Of a DNA stretch of 64,000 nt, positions 44,006 through 52,781 are shown one piece after another. The stretch comes from Dehalococcoidia bacterium (GTDB lineage: Bacteria > Chloroflexota > Dehalococcoidia > CAUJGQ01), in NCBI GenBank assembly GCA_035310145.1, contig DATGEL010000093.1:44487-108486 (forward strand), in the 5' to 3' direction. Position 1 is the stretch's first letter. Every line of letters starts with the position of its first letter. A program made the position numbers and the translations under genes. The notes beneath the pieces were generated by a model that was not told the DNA's origin, made no database searches, and saw nothing but the letters and a program-made list of their open reading frames with translations.

Positions 44006-44862
44006 GGCTCGCCAACTGCTTCCGGCGGCGCGCCGCGCACGACGGCGTCTGCCGTGCGCGCCACGATCCGCATCTGCGCCACGTCATGAACACGCACGAT
44101 CTCGGCGCCGCCGGCAACGGCCAGCGTGGTCAGGGCCGCGTTGGCTTCGAGCGAGCGGCCGGTGCCTGGCCCGAGCACACGGGCGATCGTGGACTTGCGC
44201 GAAAGTCCGGCGACGATCGGCAGGCCGTAGCCGCGCAGCTCGCGCAGCCGCCCGAGCAGCTCCAGGTTCATGCGCCAGGTCTTGCCGAAGCCGAAGCCCG
44301 GGTCGATCAGCAGGCGCGAGCGCGGGATGCCGTGCGCCTCGGCCACTGCGAGGCTCTCGTCCAGGTCGCCGCGCACGCGATCCAGTACATCTTCCTGGCG
44401 GCCGGCGCCCCGCGCCATCAGCAGCGCCGGCACACCCGCCTCGCACACCACGCCGGCCATCGCCGCATCGCCCATCAACCCGCTGACGTCGTTGACCAGC
44501 GCCGCGCCGCGGGCGACCGCCTCGCGCGCGATGGCGGCCTTGCGCGTGTCGATGCTGATCGGCAGATCCACGGCGGCGACGATCGCGCAGAGCGCCGGCA
44601 GCACGCGTCGCAGCTCCTCGTCCACATCGACGGGCGTGTGACCGGGCCGCGTCGACTCGCCGCCCAGGTCGATGATGTCGGCGCCGGCGCTGGCCAGCGC
44701 GATCGCGCGCGCCCGCGCGGCGGCCACGTCCAGGCCGACGCCGTCGCCGGAGAAGCTGTCGGGCGTCACGTTGACGATGCCCATCAGGTACGTGCGGCTG
44801 CCCCAGACAAACTCCCGGCTGCCGATGCGCATGGACGGGGAGAGACGGCAGACGGGCGTCAT
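44002..44862 (-). CDS. folP: Dihydropteroate synthase
   Basis: A 286-residue TIM-barrel enzyme, target of sulfonamides. LMGIVNVTPDSFSGDG is the signature; ADIIDLGGESTRPGHTPVDVDEE the second; IDTRKAAIA, LVNDVSG, LLIDPGFGFGKTWRMNLELL, and VAGLSRKSTIARVLG follow. It overlaps folK by 4 bp and the upstream methyltransferase by 4 bp, forming one operon. Confidence 0.96.
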   Translation of the reverse strand: MTPVCRLSPSMRIGSREFVWGSRTYLMGIVNVTPDSFSGDGVGLDVAAARARAIALASAGADIIDLGGESTRPGHTPVDVDEELRRVLPALCAIVAAVDLPISIDTRKAAIAREAVARGAALVNDVSGLMGDAAMAGVVCEAGVPALLMARGAGRQEDVLDRVRGDLDESLAVAEAHGIPRSRLLIDPGFGFGKTWRMNLELLGRLRELRGYGLPIVAGLSRKSTIARVLGPGTGRSLEANAALTTLAVAGGAEIVRVHDVAQMRIVARTADAVVRGAPPEAVGEP

Positions 44863-45518
44863 GGTTGGTTCGTTGCCTCAGCAGCCGCCCGGCGCGCGAG
44901 CACGGCATAGAGCGGGTCGCTGTACCCGTCCTCTCTCGGCGAGCAGTCGCGCGCTTCCAGACCGGTCCAGCCGCCGCTCAGCTCGAAGTAGGCGCCAACG
45001 AGCTTCGCGTGGTCGCGGTCGCCCAGCGCCCGCCAGACCGCGACCGCCTTCGTCGGGAAGCAGCGGTTGGAGAACGTCACGATGAACGACGCGCCCGGCC
45101 GCAGCACGCGGCGCACCTCGCGGAACACCTCGACCGGCCGGGTCAGGTACTGAACCGACACCGTCACGATGCAGCCGCCGAACTCCTCGTCGGCGAAGGG
45201 CAGCACCGGCTCGCGGTTCAGGTTGTGGACGACGAAGCTGCTCAAGCGCGGATTCGCCGCCAGCTCCTCCGCGTTCATGCCGAGGCCGACGAGCCGGCGC
45301 ACGCGGAAGTCGTCGGGCAGGTGCGACACCCAGCTGCTCATCAGGTCGAGCACGTCGTCGTCGGGCGGCAGCAGCTCCGCGTAGAGGCGTCCCGCCGCCG
45401 CGATGGCGCCGTCGTCGATGTGCGTTACCAGGCGCGGCGCCTCGTAGAATGCCTCGTCCGCGCTCTCGTCGATGCGCTCAAAGTGCTCGGCGCTGAACGG
45501 TGACTCGCTCGCTTCCAT
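44859..45518 (-). CDS. SAM-dependent methyltransferase
   Basis: A 219-residue class I methyltransferase. DDVLDLMSSWVSHLPDD replaces the usual glycine-rich motif I, with RRLVGLGMNAEELAANPRL then FADEEFGGCIVTVSVQYLTRPVEVFREVRRVLRPGASFIVTFSN. The motif I divergence is family-wide for this subgroup, so activity is likely. It is the first gene of the methyltransferase-folP-folK operon, with 4-bp overlaps. Substrate unknown; a folate link is suggested only by position. Confidence 0.85.
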   Translation of the reverse strand: MEASESPFSAEHFERIDESADEAFYEAPRLVTHIDDGAIAAAGRLYAELLPPDDDVLDLMSSWVSHLPDDFRVRRLVGLGMNAEELAANPRLSSFVVHNLNREPVLPFADEEFGGCIVTVSVQYLTRPVEVFREVRRVLRPGASFIVTFSNRCFPTKAVAVWRALGDRDHAKLVGAYFELSGGWTGLEARDCSPREDGYSDPLYAVLARRAAAEATNQP

Positions 45519-45621
45519 CCCGGCCGGCTCCCGTGACGCCGCGGCACTCCGCCTGCCGCGTGGCCCGAAGACATTGTAACGGGCCTGGCGGCACGATTTC
45601 GTGACTGGCCCATTGCAACGG

Positions 45622-46947
45622 TCAGGGCAGGCCGCTGGTGGCGACGGTGTAGATCAGCGCCAGATCTGCGACGACGAGCAGCGCGACGGCGGCCCAGCCG
45701 GTGCCGCGCGTCCAGGCGCCGTTCACGAAGTCGCCCATCACGGTGCGGCTGGAGGTCAGCAGGAGGATCAGCACGATCAGCAGCGGCGCCACCAGTCCAT
45801 CGAGCACCTGCGAGTAGAACAGCGTCTTGATCGGATCGACGCCGGAGATCGCGAGTTGCACACCCACCAGGATGGCGATGCCAAGCACCAGGTAGAACTC
45901 CGGCGCGTTGTTCACCCGCCGCGTCAGGCTGCGCCGCCAGCCAAACAGCCCACCAACCGAGTAGGCCGTCGAGGCGGCCAGCACGGGTATCGCCAGCAGG
46001 CCGGCGCCGAGGATGCCGACGGAGAACAGGTATTTCGCCGACGACCCGACCAGCGGCTCGAGCGCCCGCGCCGCGTCGGCGGCGGTCTTGATCTGTGTGC
46101 CATGTGTGTAGAGGACGGCGGCGCAGACAACGACGATGAAGAACGCCGTAATGTTCGACCAGATCATCCCCGCAGCGATGTCCAGGTTCGAGCGCCTGAT
46201 GCCCTGCACGCCGCGCCGCTCTTCGATCTCGCCGCTGGTCTGCCAGAAGAAGAGGTACGGCGTGATCGTCGTGCCCAACAGGCCGACAGCGCCGAGAAAG
46301 TAGGTCGCGTTGGGGTGAATGTGCGGCAGCACGGTTTGCGCCAGCACCTGCGGCCAGTCGGGATGCGCGAGCACGGCGGCAACGATGTAGGCCGCGAACA
46401 CTGCAACCAGCCAGAGCAGGTAGCGTGAGAACGTCCTGTAGTCGAGAAAGATCGTCACGCAGGCCATCAGCGCGGCGAGCGGCACGACGAAGTACACGTA
46501 CTTCGCGCCGGTGATGAGCGCCAGCACCGACGCCATCATCACCAGATCGGCGCCGATCGTCGCAATATTGGCGATCGCTGCGAGCAGCACGGCGCCGGTG
46601 GCGATCTTGCGGCCGTAGTGGATGCGGATGGCGGAGGCGAGATCCGTCTTCGTCACGCTGCCAATGCGGGCGCACATTTGCTGAATCACGATCAGCAGCG
46701 GAATCGCGATCAGCAGCAGCCAGTTCTGCGCGTAGCCGTTCTGCGCGCCGACGACCGAATAGGTCGTGACACCGGCCGGGTCGTTATCGGCGCCGCCGGT
46801 AATGATGCCTGGTCCGACGACTTTGAGGATCTCTCGCGGCGAGACGCGCTGCGCTCGCGCGACGCGCGCCTGGGCGCCGGCGCCCGGTGGATCGGCAGAG
46901 CCATGCGTCTCCCGCCCTGCCGCCGCGGGCGGCTGCTCAACGCTCAT
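45622..46947 (-). CDS. Nramp-like divalent metal transporter
   Basis: A 441-residue, ~11-TM protein. It shows Nramp topology with [20 protein letters not shown] in TM1, but the classical DPGN metal site is DPAG. TM6 reads [21 protein letters not shown] instead of MPHN. The Asn and Met metal ligands are therefore absent, so transport of Mn/Fe is unlikely; Nramp-related magnesium or other metal transport is possible. Start ATG 46947 after GGAGG. The gene lies alone. Confidence 0.88.
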   Translation of the reverse strand: MSVEQPPAAAGRETHGSADPPGAGAQARVARAQRVSPREILKVVGPGIITGGADNDPAGVTTYSVVGAQNGYAQNWLLLIAIPLLIVIQQMCARIGSVTKTDLASAIRIHYGRKIATGAVLLAAIANIATIGADLVMMASVLALITGAKYVYFVVPLAALMACVTIFLDYRTFSRYLLWLVAVFAAYIVAAVLAHPDWPQVLAQTVLPHIHPNATYFLGAVGLLGTTITPYLFFWQTSGEIEERRGVQGIRRSNLDIAAGMIWSNITAFFIVVVCAAVLYTHGTQIKTAADAARALEPLVGSSAKYLFSVGILGAGLLAIPVLAASTAYSVGGLFGWRRSLTRRVNNAPEFYLVLGIAILVGVQLAISGVDPIKTLFYSQVLDGLVAPLLIVLILLLTSSRTVMGDFVNGAWTRGTGWAAVALLVVADLALIYTVATSGLP

Positions 46948-47013
46948 GGCGGCGTTCCTCCGCACCGACCGCCTCGGCCCCCTGGCCGGATCGGCCCGCT
47001 GCGTACCTTCGCT

Positions 47014-47709
47014 TCACCGTACCGGCTCCTCGCGTGCTGGGAGGGTGCGGATCATGGACGAGCGCTCTGCGGGCTCGGGAGGAAGCACGATCGTCTCCAG
47101 GCTGCGCGTCTCTTCGTCGAGAAGCTCACGCGCCTGGAAGGCCTGGGTTTCGTCGACGGTGACGATGAGCAGACTGCGCCCGGCTGCAAGCGCCCGCTCC
47201 GCGTGCCCCAGATATGCCTCGGGCAAGACAGCGGCCAGTGCAGCGCGCTGGTCGTCCGCTGCCTCGGCCGCCAGCACGAGCATGCGCCGCGGATCAACGT
47301 GCGCGTGGCCCTGCAGATATCCCTCGGCGAAGCCCGCCTGCTCGGCGGTTTCAAAGGCGCCGAGCAGCGTCTGCACGAGCAAGTCGGGCCTTTCATCGCC
47401 TCGCGGCTCGACCTTCAGCTCGTCGCGCACCTCGTTGACGTCATTACCGCGCAGATGCTCGACCTCGGCTTCGATCTCCTGGCGATCCGCCTCGGCCGGC
47501 ACGCTGCCGCTGATCACCAGCGTGTTGCCGTCCAAGCGCGCCTTGACGTTGCTGCCCTGGATCGGGTGATCGTGGTCGACCTGTCCGGCGAGCACCTGCG
47601 TCCACCAGGCGCGCACGCGCTCACGCAAGACTTCACGCGACTCCTGCTCGCCCGCCGTCCCGGAGTCCACCGCGCCTCGGCTGCCCTCGCGCGCCGCGTC
47701 GTCGTCCAT
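47014..47709 (-). CDS. BON-domain-containing hypothetical protein
   Basis: A 231-residue protein. About residues 25-105 resemble a BON-like fold (NVKARLDGNTLVISGSVPAEADRQEIEAEVEHLRGNDVNEV). The C-terminal half, with LVQTLLGAFETAEQAGFAEGYLQG and SLLIVTVDETQAFQARELLDEE, resembles general stress/ferredoxin-fold modules of unclear family. No signal peptide. Between the Nramp-like and gltD genes. Confidence 0.65.
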   Translation of the reverse strand: MDDDAAREGSRGAVDSGTAGEQESREVLRERVRAWWTQVLAGQVDHDHPIQGSNVKARLDGNTLVISGSVPAEADRQEIEAEVEHLRGNDVNEVRDELKVEPRGDERPDLLVQTLLGAFETAEQAGFAEGYLQGHAHVDPRRMLVLAAEAADDQRAALAAVLPEAYLGHAERALAAGRSLLIVTVDETQAFQARELLDEETRSLETIVLPPEPAERSSMIRTLPAREEPVR

Positions 47710-47845
47710 CGCCCTCAGCCTACGCGCCGAAGGCCGCGGTCGAATCACACGCGCGGCGCGCCGAGACCGCCTACCAGGATAAGGGGCAAGCGCGGTGCAC
47801 ACCGGAAGGAGTAGCGGGCAGCGAATTCGGGCCGCGATCGGCTGA

Positions 47846-49330
47846 TCAGCCAGAGAGCGAGGCCAGGTAGCGGTGCATCGCCGCGGCGGCGCGGCGGCCG
47901 TCGGCCAGCGCCGTCACCACCAGGTCGGCGCCGTTGACGTTGTCGCCGCCCGCGAAGACCTCGGGCCGGCTGGTCTGGCCGGTTTCGGGATCGACCTCGA
48001 CCAGGTGCCAGCGGTTCGCCCTCACGCCCGGCGTCGATGCCGGGATCAGCGGGTCGGCGTTGTAGCCGATCGCGATCGCCACGCTGTCCGCTGCGAGCAC
48101 GAACTCGGAGCCGGGGATCGGCACCGGCCGCCTGCGGCCGGACTCGTCGGGCTCGCCCAGCTCCATACGCTGGCATTCGACGCCGGTGACGCGGCCGTTC
48201 TCGCCGTAAAATCGCAGGGGAATCGTCAAAAAGTCGAAGCGCACACCCTCTTCGCGCGCATGTTTGCGCTCCTCCGCGCGACCCAGCATCTCGGCCTCGG
48301 TGCGGCGGTAGACGCAGGTGACCTCTTCGCAGCCGAGCCGCACGGCGGTGCGCACGCAGTCCATCGACGTGTCGCCGCCGCCGATCACGACTACGCGCCG
48401 TCCGGGGTGCAGCGGCTCACGCTGCGATTCGGGCAACTGATCGGGCTGAAGGTTGCCGCGCACGAGGAAGTCCGTCGCGGCGTAGATGCCGCTGAACTCA
48501 TCCTCGCCGGGAATCTTGAGCGCGTTGCCAACGCCGGCGCCCGTGCCGAGGAAGACGGCATCGAAGCCGTCCGCCAGCAGTTGATCGAGGCCGATGTCGC
48601 GGCCGATCCAGGTGTTCAGCACGAACTCGACGCCGATGCGCTTGAGGAAGGCGATCTTGGCGTCGACGATCTCCTTCTTCATCTTGAAATTGGGGATGCC
48701 GTAGACGAGCACGCCGCCCGGCTCAGGCCAGGCATCGTACACGGTGCAGGCGTGGCCGAGCTTGACCAGCTCTTCGGCGACTGCAAGCCCTGCCGGCCCC
48801 GAGCCGATGATCGCGACGCGGCGGCCGCTGGGCGGCGGCAGCACGGGCAGCGGCTGCAGGCCGCCGTGCATCTCGCGCTGGTGGTCGGCGATGAACGCTT
48901 CGAGCTTGCCGATCGTTACGGGCGGTTCCTGCACCCCTCCCGGCCGGATGGCGAAGCCGACCACGCAGTTGCCCTCGCAAAGCTTCTCCTGCGGGCAGAG
49001 GCGGCCGCACATATCCGGCAGATTCGAGGTCTCGCGGAACTTGTTGGCGGCGCCGTCGATATCGCCGCGCTCCAGCAGGCGCAAGGCCGCGGGAATGTCG
49101 TTGTGCACCGGGCAGGCTTCCATACAGGGCGCGGTGGGGCAGTCGATGCAGCGGTTTGCCTCGACGATCGCGCCTTCCAGGTCGAAGCCGAAGTAGACCT
49201 CGTTCCAGTTCTTGACGCGGTCTGCCGCGGCCTGCTTGGCGATCGGCTGCACGGGAATGTTGAGGCGGCCATGGACTTCGTTGGTGTTCGCACTGGTGTC
49301 ACCAGTGCCAATGATGCGCGTGTTGACCAT
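47846..49330 (-). CDS. gltD: Glutamate synthase small subunit / NADPH-dependent oxidoreductase (GltD family)
   Basis: A 494-residue flavoprotein. Two N-terminal 4Fe-4S cysteine sets (CIDCPTAPCMEACP; CGRLCPQEKLCEGNC) precede an FAD-binding GSGPAGLAVAEEL, and a second Rossmann motif VIGGGDTSMDCVRTAVRLG for NADPH. GAGVGNALKIPGEDE and FAGGDNVNGADLVVTALADGR are conserved. It feeds electrons to a glutamate synthase large subunit, not seen here, or acts as an NfnB/homotetrameric-type reductase. It lies downstream of mec on the same strand by 183 bp. Confidence 0.93.
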   Translation of the reverse strand: MVNTRIIGTGDTSANTNEVHGRLNIPVQPIAKQAAADRVKNWNEVYFGFDLEGAIVEANRCIDCPTAPCMEACPVHNDIPAALRLLERGDIDGAANKFRETSNLPDMCGRLCPQEKLCEGNCVVGFAIRPGGVQEPPVTIGKLEAFIADHQREMHGGLQPLPVLPPPSGRRVAIIGSGPAGLAVAEELVKLGHACTVYDAWPEPGGVLVYGIPNFKMKKEIVDAKIAFLKRIGVEFVLNTWIGRDIGLDQLLADGFDAVFLGTGAGVGNALKIPGEDEFSGIYAATDFLVRGNLQPDQLPESQREPLHPGRRVVVIGGGDTSMDCVRTAVRLGCEEVTCVYRRTEAEMLGRAEERKHAREEGVRFDFLTIPLRFYGENGRVTGVECQRMELGEPDESGRRRPVPIPGSEFVLAADSVAIAIGYNADPLIPASTPGVRANRWHLVEVDPETGQTSRPEVFAGGDNVNGADLVVTALADGRRAAAAMHRYLASLSG

Positions 49331-49513
49331 GGCGCCTCCGCCAGTTGCACGGCCGCAGCTGCCGACGCGGGCCGCCTGCTTGTTCGGGGTAGACAGAGCC
49401 CGCCGAAAGCGGCTCCGGCTCGCCCAAGCTACGGGAACGAGGCGAGCCGGGCAAGGGCCGGCACGGTGGCGCGGGCCGCGGTTCGATAAGCGTTTCCTAT
49501 GCAGTCGAACTTT

Positions 49514-49924
49514 CTAGCCGGCTACCAGCAGCCGTTGCTCCGCGATCGCGCCGTCGCGGATCGTATAGGCCCGCACGTCCGGCGGCTCCTGCTCCAGCGA
49601 GACGAGCACGTAGTAAGGCTGATCCCAGCCGGAAAGCATGACCTGGCGGCGGTCGGTCGGGCTGGGGTAGGCCGGCGTATGCGTGTGCGAGTGGTAGACG
49701 GCCAGCATCTCCCAATCGTTCTCCTGCAGCTCCCGCATGATCTGCAGGAGCTCTTTGCCTTCGATGCTGTAGCGGTAGGGGCTGTGCTCGGCGTTCGTCG
49801 CCTGCCAGAGCTTGACCGCGGCGCCGTCCTTGCCCGCGACGATGCCGCAGCACTCGTTCGGCGCCTCGCGGCGGGCGTGGGCGACGATCTGCTCGACGTA
49901 CTCGTGCGGCAGCGTCAGCGTCAC
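49514..49924 (-). CDS. mec: JAMM/Mov34 metallopeptidase, CysO-cysteine peptidase (Mec)-like
   Basis: A 136-residue JAB/MPN zinc peptidase. The glutamate is in NECCGIVAG, and the metal motif is AVYHSHTHTPAYPSPTDR (HxH-x7-SxxD). Mycobacterial Mec releases cysteine from the sulfur carrier CysO. The GTG start is 7 bp after cysM, so they are co-transcribed. Two substrates are conceivable: carrier-cysteine adducts, and immature carriers with residues beyond Gly-Gly (see the cysO and MoaD-MoeB entries). Confidence 0.88.
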   Translation of the reverse strand: MTLTLPHEYVEQIVAHARREAPNECCGIVAGKDGAAVKLWQATNAEHSPYRYSIEGKELLQIMRELQENDWEMLAVYHSHTHTPAYPSPTDRRQVMLSGWDQPYYVLVSLEQEPPDVRAYTIRDGAIAEQRLLVAG

Positions 49925-49931
49925 GGCGGCC

Positions 49932-50870
49932 CTACCACCAGACCTTGCTGTCGATGTCCGCGGGCAGATCGCCGTATTCGGTCGTCCAGAGCGCAGTAGA
50001 GAGGTACTTCCAGCCGCCGTCGGCCAGCAGCACAACGATCTTGCCGCTCTCCATGCGCCCGGCGATGCGCTGCGCCGTCTTCACCGCCGCGCCGCAGGAG
50101 ATGCCGGCGAAAATGCCTTCCTTCTGCGTCAGCTCTTTGGTCGCGGCGAAGGCGGTGCGGCTGTCGACCACCACGCGGCCGTCGAGCACGGACTCGTCCA
50201 GCACGGGCGGAATGAAGCCCTCTTCCAGGCTGCGCAGCCCCTGCACCAGGTCGCCGGGGTGCGGCACGGTGGCGATGATCTTGATCTTCGGGTTGTATTC
50301 CTTCAGATAGCGCCCGGTGCCGGTGAGCGTGCCGCCCGTGCCCAGGCCGGCGACGAAGACATCGACGTCGGGCAGGTCGCGGGCGATCTCCGGGCCGGTG
50401 GTTTCGTAGTGGGCACGGGGGTTGGCCTCGTTGCCGTACTGGTAGGGCATGAAGAAGCGCTGTGGCGCCTCGGCCACCATCTGCTGGGCCACGGCGATGG
50501 AGCCGTTGGTGCCCTTCAGCCCCTCGGAGTAGACGATCTCGGCGCCGTAGGCGCGCAAGAGCTGGCTGCGCTCCTCGCTCACGCTCTCCGGGATCACCAC
50601 CATCACCTGGTAGCCCTTGACACGGCCGATCATCGCCAGGGCGATGCCGGTGTTGCCGCTGGTCGGCTCCAAGATGATCTTGTCGTCGGAGAGCAGGCCA
50701 GCGCGCTCGGCCGCGTCGATCATGTACTTGGCGCAGCGGTCCTTGACGCTGCCCGAGGGGTTCTGGCCCTCGAGCTTGGCGTAGATCTTGACGTTCGGGT
50801 TGGGGCTGGTGTGCGGCAGCTCGACCAGCGGCGTGTTGCCGATCGCTTCGAGGATGTTCGCGTAAAGCAT
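49932..50870 (-). CDS. cysM: Cysteine synthase of the CysM type, likely sulfur-carrier-dependent
   Basis: A 312-residue PLP enzyme. PLP Lys43 is in NPSGSVKDR; EPTSGNTGIALA is the substrate loop; GLGTGGTLTGTGRYL binds the phosphate of PLP. The tail LADGGWKYLSTALW matches CysM of mycobacteria, which uses O-phosphoserine and CysO thiocarboxylate. Its neighbours are mec and cysO. GGGAGG precedes the ATG. The O-phosphoserine specificity is inferred, not shown. Confidence 0.92.
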   Translation of the reverse strand: MLYANILEAIGNTPLVELPHTSPNPNVKIYAKLEGQNPSGSVKDRCAKYMIDAAERAGLLSDDKIILEPTSGNTGIALAMIGRVKGYQVMVVIPESVSEERSQLLRAYGAEIVYSEGLKGTNGSIAVAQQMVAEAPQRFFMPYQYGNEANPRAHYETTGPEIARDLPDVDVFVAGLGTGGTLTGTGRYLKEYNPKIKIIATVPHPGDLVQGLRSLEEGFIPPVLDESVLDGRVVVDSRTAFAATKELTQKEGIFAGISCGAAVKTAQRIAGRMESGKIVVLLADGGWKYLSTALWTTEYGDLPADIDSKVWW

Positions 50871-51244
50871 GGAGCCTCCCGGAAAGGGGCCGAAGCGCTC
50901 AACCACCGATTACGATGCAAGGCCCGGCGATCGCGGGCTTCCGGAGCACCTAACCCTGACACCTTCGGCGACTGTCCCTTCCCGAAACGGGAAGGGACGG
51001 GGAGGAGGGCGGACGGTATAGAGCTGGAGAAACCATCCGCGTGTCCCGCAACGGCACCCCAGATTCGTCGCCCTCGCTCGACGTCAGGAACGCTTCAGGA
51101 GTCTCTTCCCGCCTCGGGAAGGGACAGGCTTCGCAAGCGAAACCAGGGTTAGGCGCCGCGCGCGGGCAGGGATGGCCGGCGGTGAAACCGCCGACGCCCC
51201 GGCGCGCAGGCCGAAGCTCTCGGGCAGACCCCAGCGGCGCCGGT
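50871..51244. other. 374-bp intergenic region within the sulfur cluster
   Basis: No gene. It is nearly filled by an inverted pair of hairpin repeats (50949-51153) that would be part of any cysO-cysM transcript. Confidence 0.7.
50949..51153. repeat. 205-bp inverted pair of related hairpin repeats
   Basis: CCTAACCCTG at 50949-50958 is mirrored by CAGGGTTAGG at 51144-51153. Inside each end is a hairpin: stem 50974-50984/50988-50998 (GTCCCTTCCCG, loop AAA), and stem 51101-51111/51115-51125 (GTCTCTTCCCG with one G-T wobble, loop CCT). The two ends are therefore homologous inverted copies of a ~50-bp REP-like unit, resembling REPIN/MITE doublets. It separates cysO from cysM. Confidence 0.75.
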
Positions 51245-51523
51245 TCACGCGCCGCCCGCCAGCGCAGGGAGAATGGAGACGACATCGCCGTCCTTGAGCG
51301 GCGTTTCCAGCCTGTCGAGATAGCGGATGTCCTCGTCGTTCAGGTAGATGTTGACGAAGCGGTGCAGCCGGCCATCCTCGCCCTGCACCTGGTGGAGGAA
51401 ACCGGGGTAGTTGCTGTCGAGGTTCTTGAGCAGCTGGTCCACCGTGCCGCCCTCGGCGGGCACGCTCTTCTTGCCTCCGGTGATCTTCTGCAGCACGGCG
51501 GTGACACGGACTTCGACGGCCAT
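51245..51523 (-). CDS. cysO: Sulfur-carrier protein (MoaD/ThiS/CysO family), ends Gly-Gly-Ala
   Basis: A 92-residue beta-grasp carrier: VRVTAVLQKITGGKKS...TVDQLLKNLDSNYPGF...RFVNIYLNDEDIRYLDRLETPLKDGDVVSILPALAGGA. VNIYLN and DGDVVSILPALAG are family hallmarks. The Gly-Gly is at 90-91, but Ala92 follows; carriers become thiocarboxylated only when Gly-Gly is C-terminal. One residue must therefore be removed, or the protein is not a standard carrier. It lies between the MoaD-MoeB fusion and cysM. Confidence 0.9.
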   Translation of the reverse strand: MAVEVRVTAVLQKITGGKKSVPAEGGTVDQLLKNLDSNYPGFLHQVQGEDGRLHRFVNIYLNDEDIRYLDRLETPLKDGDVVSILPALAGGA

Positions 51524-51583
51524 TGGGCAAAACTCCTGGGCGGGGCGCGAACTGCCCCGTCGCATGGTACCTGGTTCTGGGGT

Positions 51584-52693
51584 TTAGCCGGCGGCGACCG
51601 GCGCGTTGGCCACGTGCGGCGGACCGCCGCAGAAGGCATCGTAGTCGATCAGCTCAGTCACGGTCGGGTGATCGCCGCACAGCGGGCACTTCGGGTCGCG
51701 CCGCGTCTTCACGGTGCGCATCTCCATGGAGAGCGCGTCGTAGAGCAGCAGCCGGCCGACGAGCGGCTCGCCCACGCCGAGGATCAGCTTCAGCACCTCC
51801 GTCGCCTGGATCGAGCCGATCGTGCCGCAGAGGGCGCCGAGCACGCCCGCTTCGGCGCACGACGGCACCATGCCGGGCGGCGGCGGCTCCGGGAAGAGGC
51901 AGCGGTAGCAACCCTTGCCGGGGATGTAGGTCGAAGCCTGGCCGTCGAACAGCAGGATGCTGCCGTCCACCAGCGGCTTGCCGGAGAGGTAGCAGGCGTC
52001 GTTCACCAGATAGCGCGTGGCGAAGTTGTCCGCGCCGTTCACGACGATGTCGTACTGCGGGATGATCTCCAGCGCGTTCTCCGAGGTGAGCGGCACCTCG
52101 TGCGTGACGACCTTCACGTCCGGGTTGTACGAGTTCAGCGTCTCACGCGCCGAGACGACCTTCGGCCGGCCGATATCGTCGTTCTGGTGCAGGATCTGGC
52201 GCTGCAGGTTCGAGAGATCGACCACGTCGAAATCCACGAGGCCCAGCGTGCCGACGCCGGCCAGCGCCAGGTACAGCGCCACCGGCGAGCCGAGCCCGCC
52301 CGCGCCCACGACCAGCACTTTGGCCGCCATCAGCTTGCGCTGCCCCACCGGCCCCACCTGCGGCATGATGATGTGCCGCGAGTAGCGCGTTACCTGGTCG
52401 GGCCGCAGCGCCGTGCCCGATCCGCCCGCGATCGCGGGAATGACGGCAACTTCGTCTCCGTCTGCCACTGGTGTTTCCTCCCCCTGAAGGCTGTGAATCT
52501 CCCGGTTGTTCAGGTAGATGTTGATGTGCGCCGGGATCGCCTGTGATTCGTCGTAAAGCAGTTCGTTAAATCCGGGATAGTGCTCGTTCAGCCGCCGCAA
52601 GACCTCGCCCACGGTCTGGCCCTCGGCTTCGACGCGCGTGCGATTGCCGGTGAGACGGCGAAACGGCGTCGGGATGTAGACCTGGACGGTCAT
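51584..52693 (-). CDS. Fusion of a sulfur-carrier domain and a MoeB/ThiF-type E1 activating enzyme
   Basis: A 369-residue protein. Residues 1-91 are a MoaD-like domain (INIYLNNREIHSLQGEETPVADGDEVAVIPAIAGG); its Gly-Gly is at 90-91, exactly as in the separate cysO, but is followed by the E1 (about 98-350). E1 motifs are VLVVGAGGLGSP (128-137), FDVVDLSNLQRQILH, VNGADNFATRYLVND, zinc cysteines 262/265 and 336/339, and PSCAEAGVLGALCG (Cys279). No C-terminal rhodanese domain is present, unlike MoeZ. The carrier domain would need release after Gly91. Confidence 0.92.
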   Translation of the reverse strand: MTVQVYIPTPFRRLTGNRTRVEAEGQTVGEVLRRLNEHYPGFNELLYDESQAIPAHINIYLNNREIHSLQGEETPVADGDEVAVIPAIAGGSGTALRPDQVTRYSRHIIMPQVGPVGQRKLMAAKVLVVGAGGLGSPVALYLALAGVGTLGLVDFDVVDLSNLQRQILHQNDDIGRPKVVSARETLNSYNPDVKVVTHEVPLTSENALEIIPQYDIVVNGADNFATRYLVNDACYLSGKPLVDGSILLFDGQASTYIPGKGCYRCLFPEPPPPGMVPSCAEAGVLGALCGTIGSIQATEVLKLILGVGEPLVGRLLLYDALSMEMRTVKTRRDPKCPLCGDHPTVTELIDYDAFCGGPPHVANAPVAAG

Positions 52694-52781
52694 GCCTGGA
52701 TTCTCCCTCATGGCCCGGCTGGAGCGGTAGTTCCGGCCACGCAAAAATCGATAGTCTTGAGTCGCGGCATACGCCGATCCG

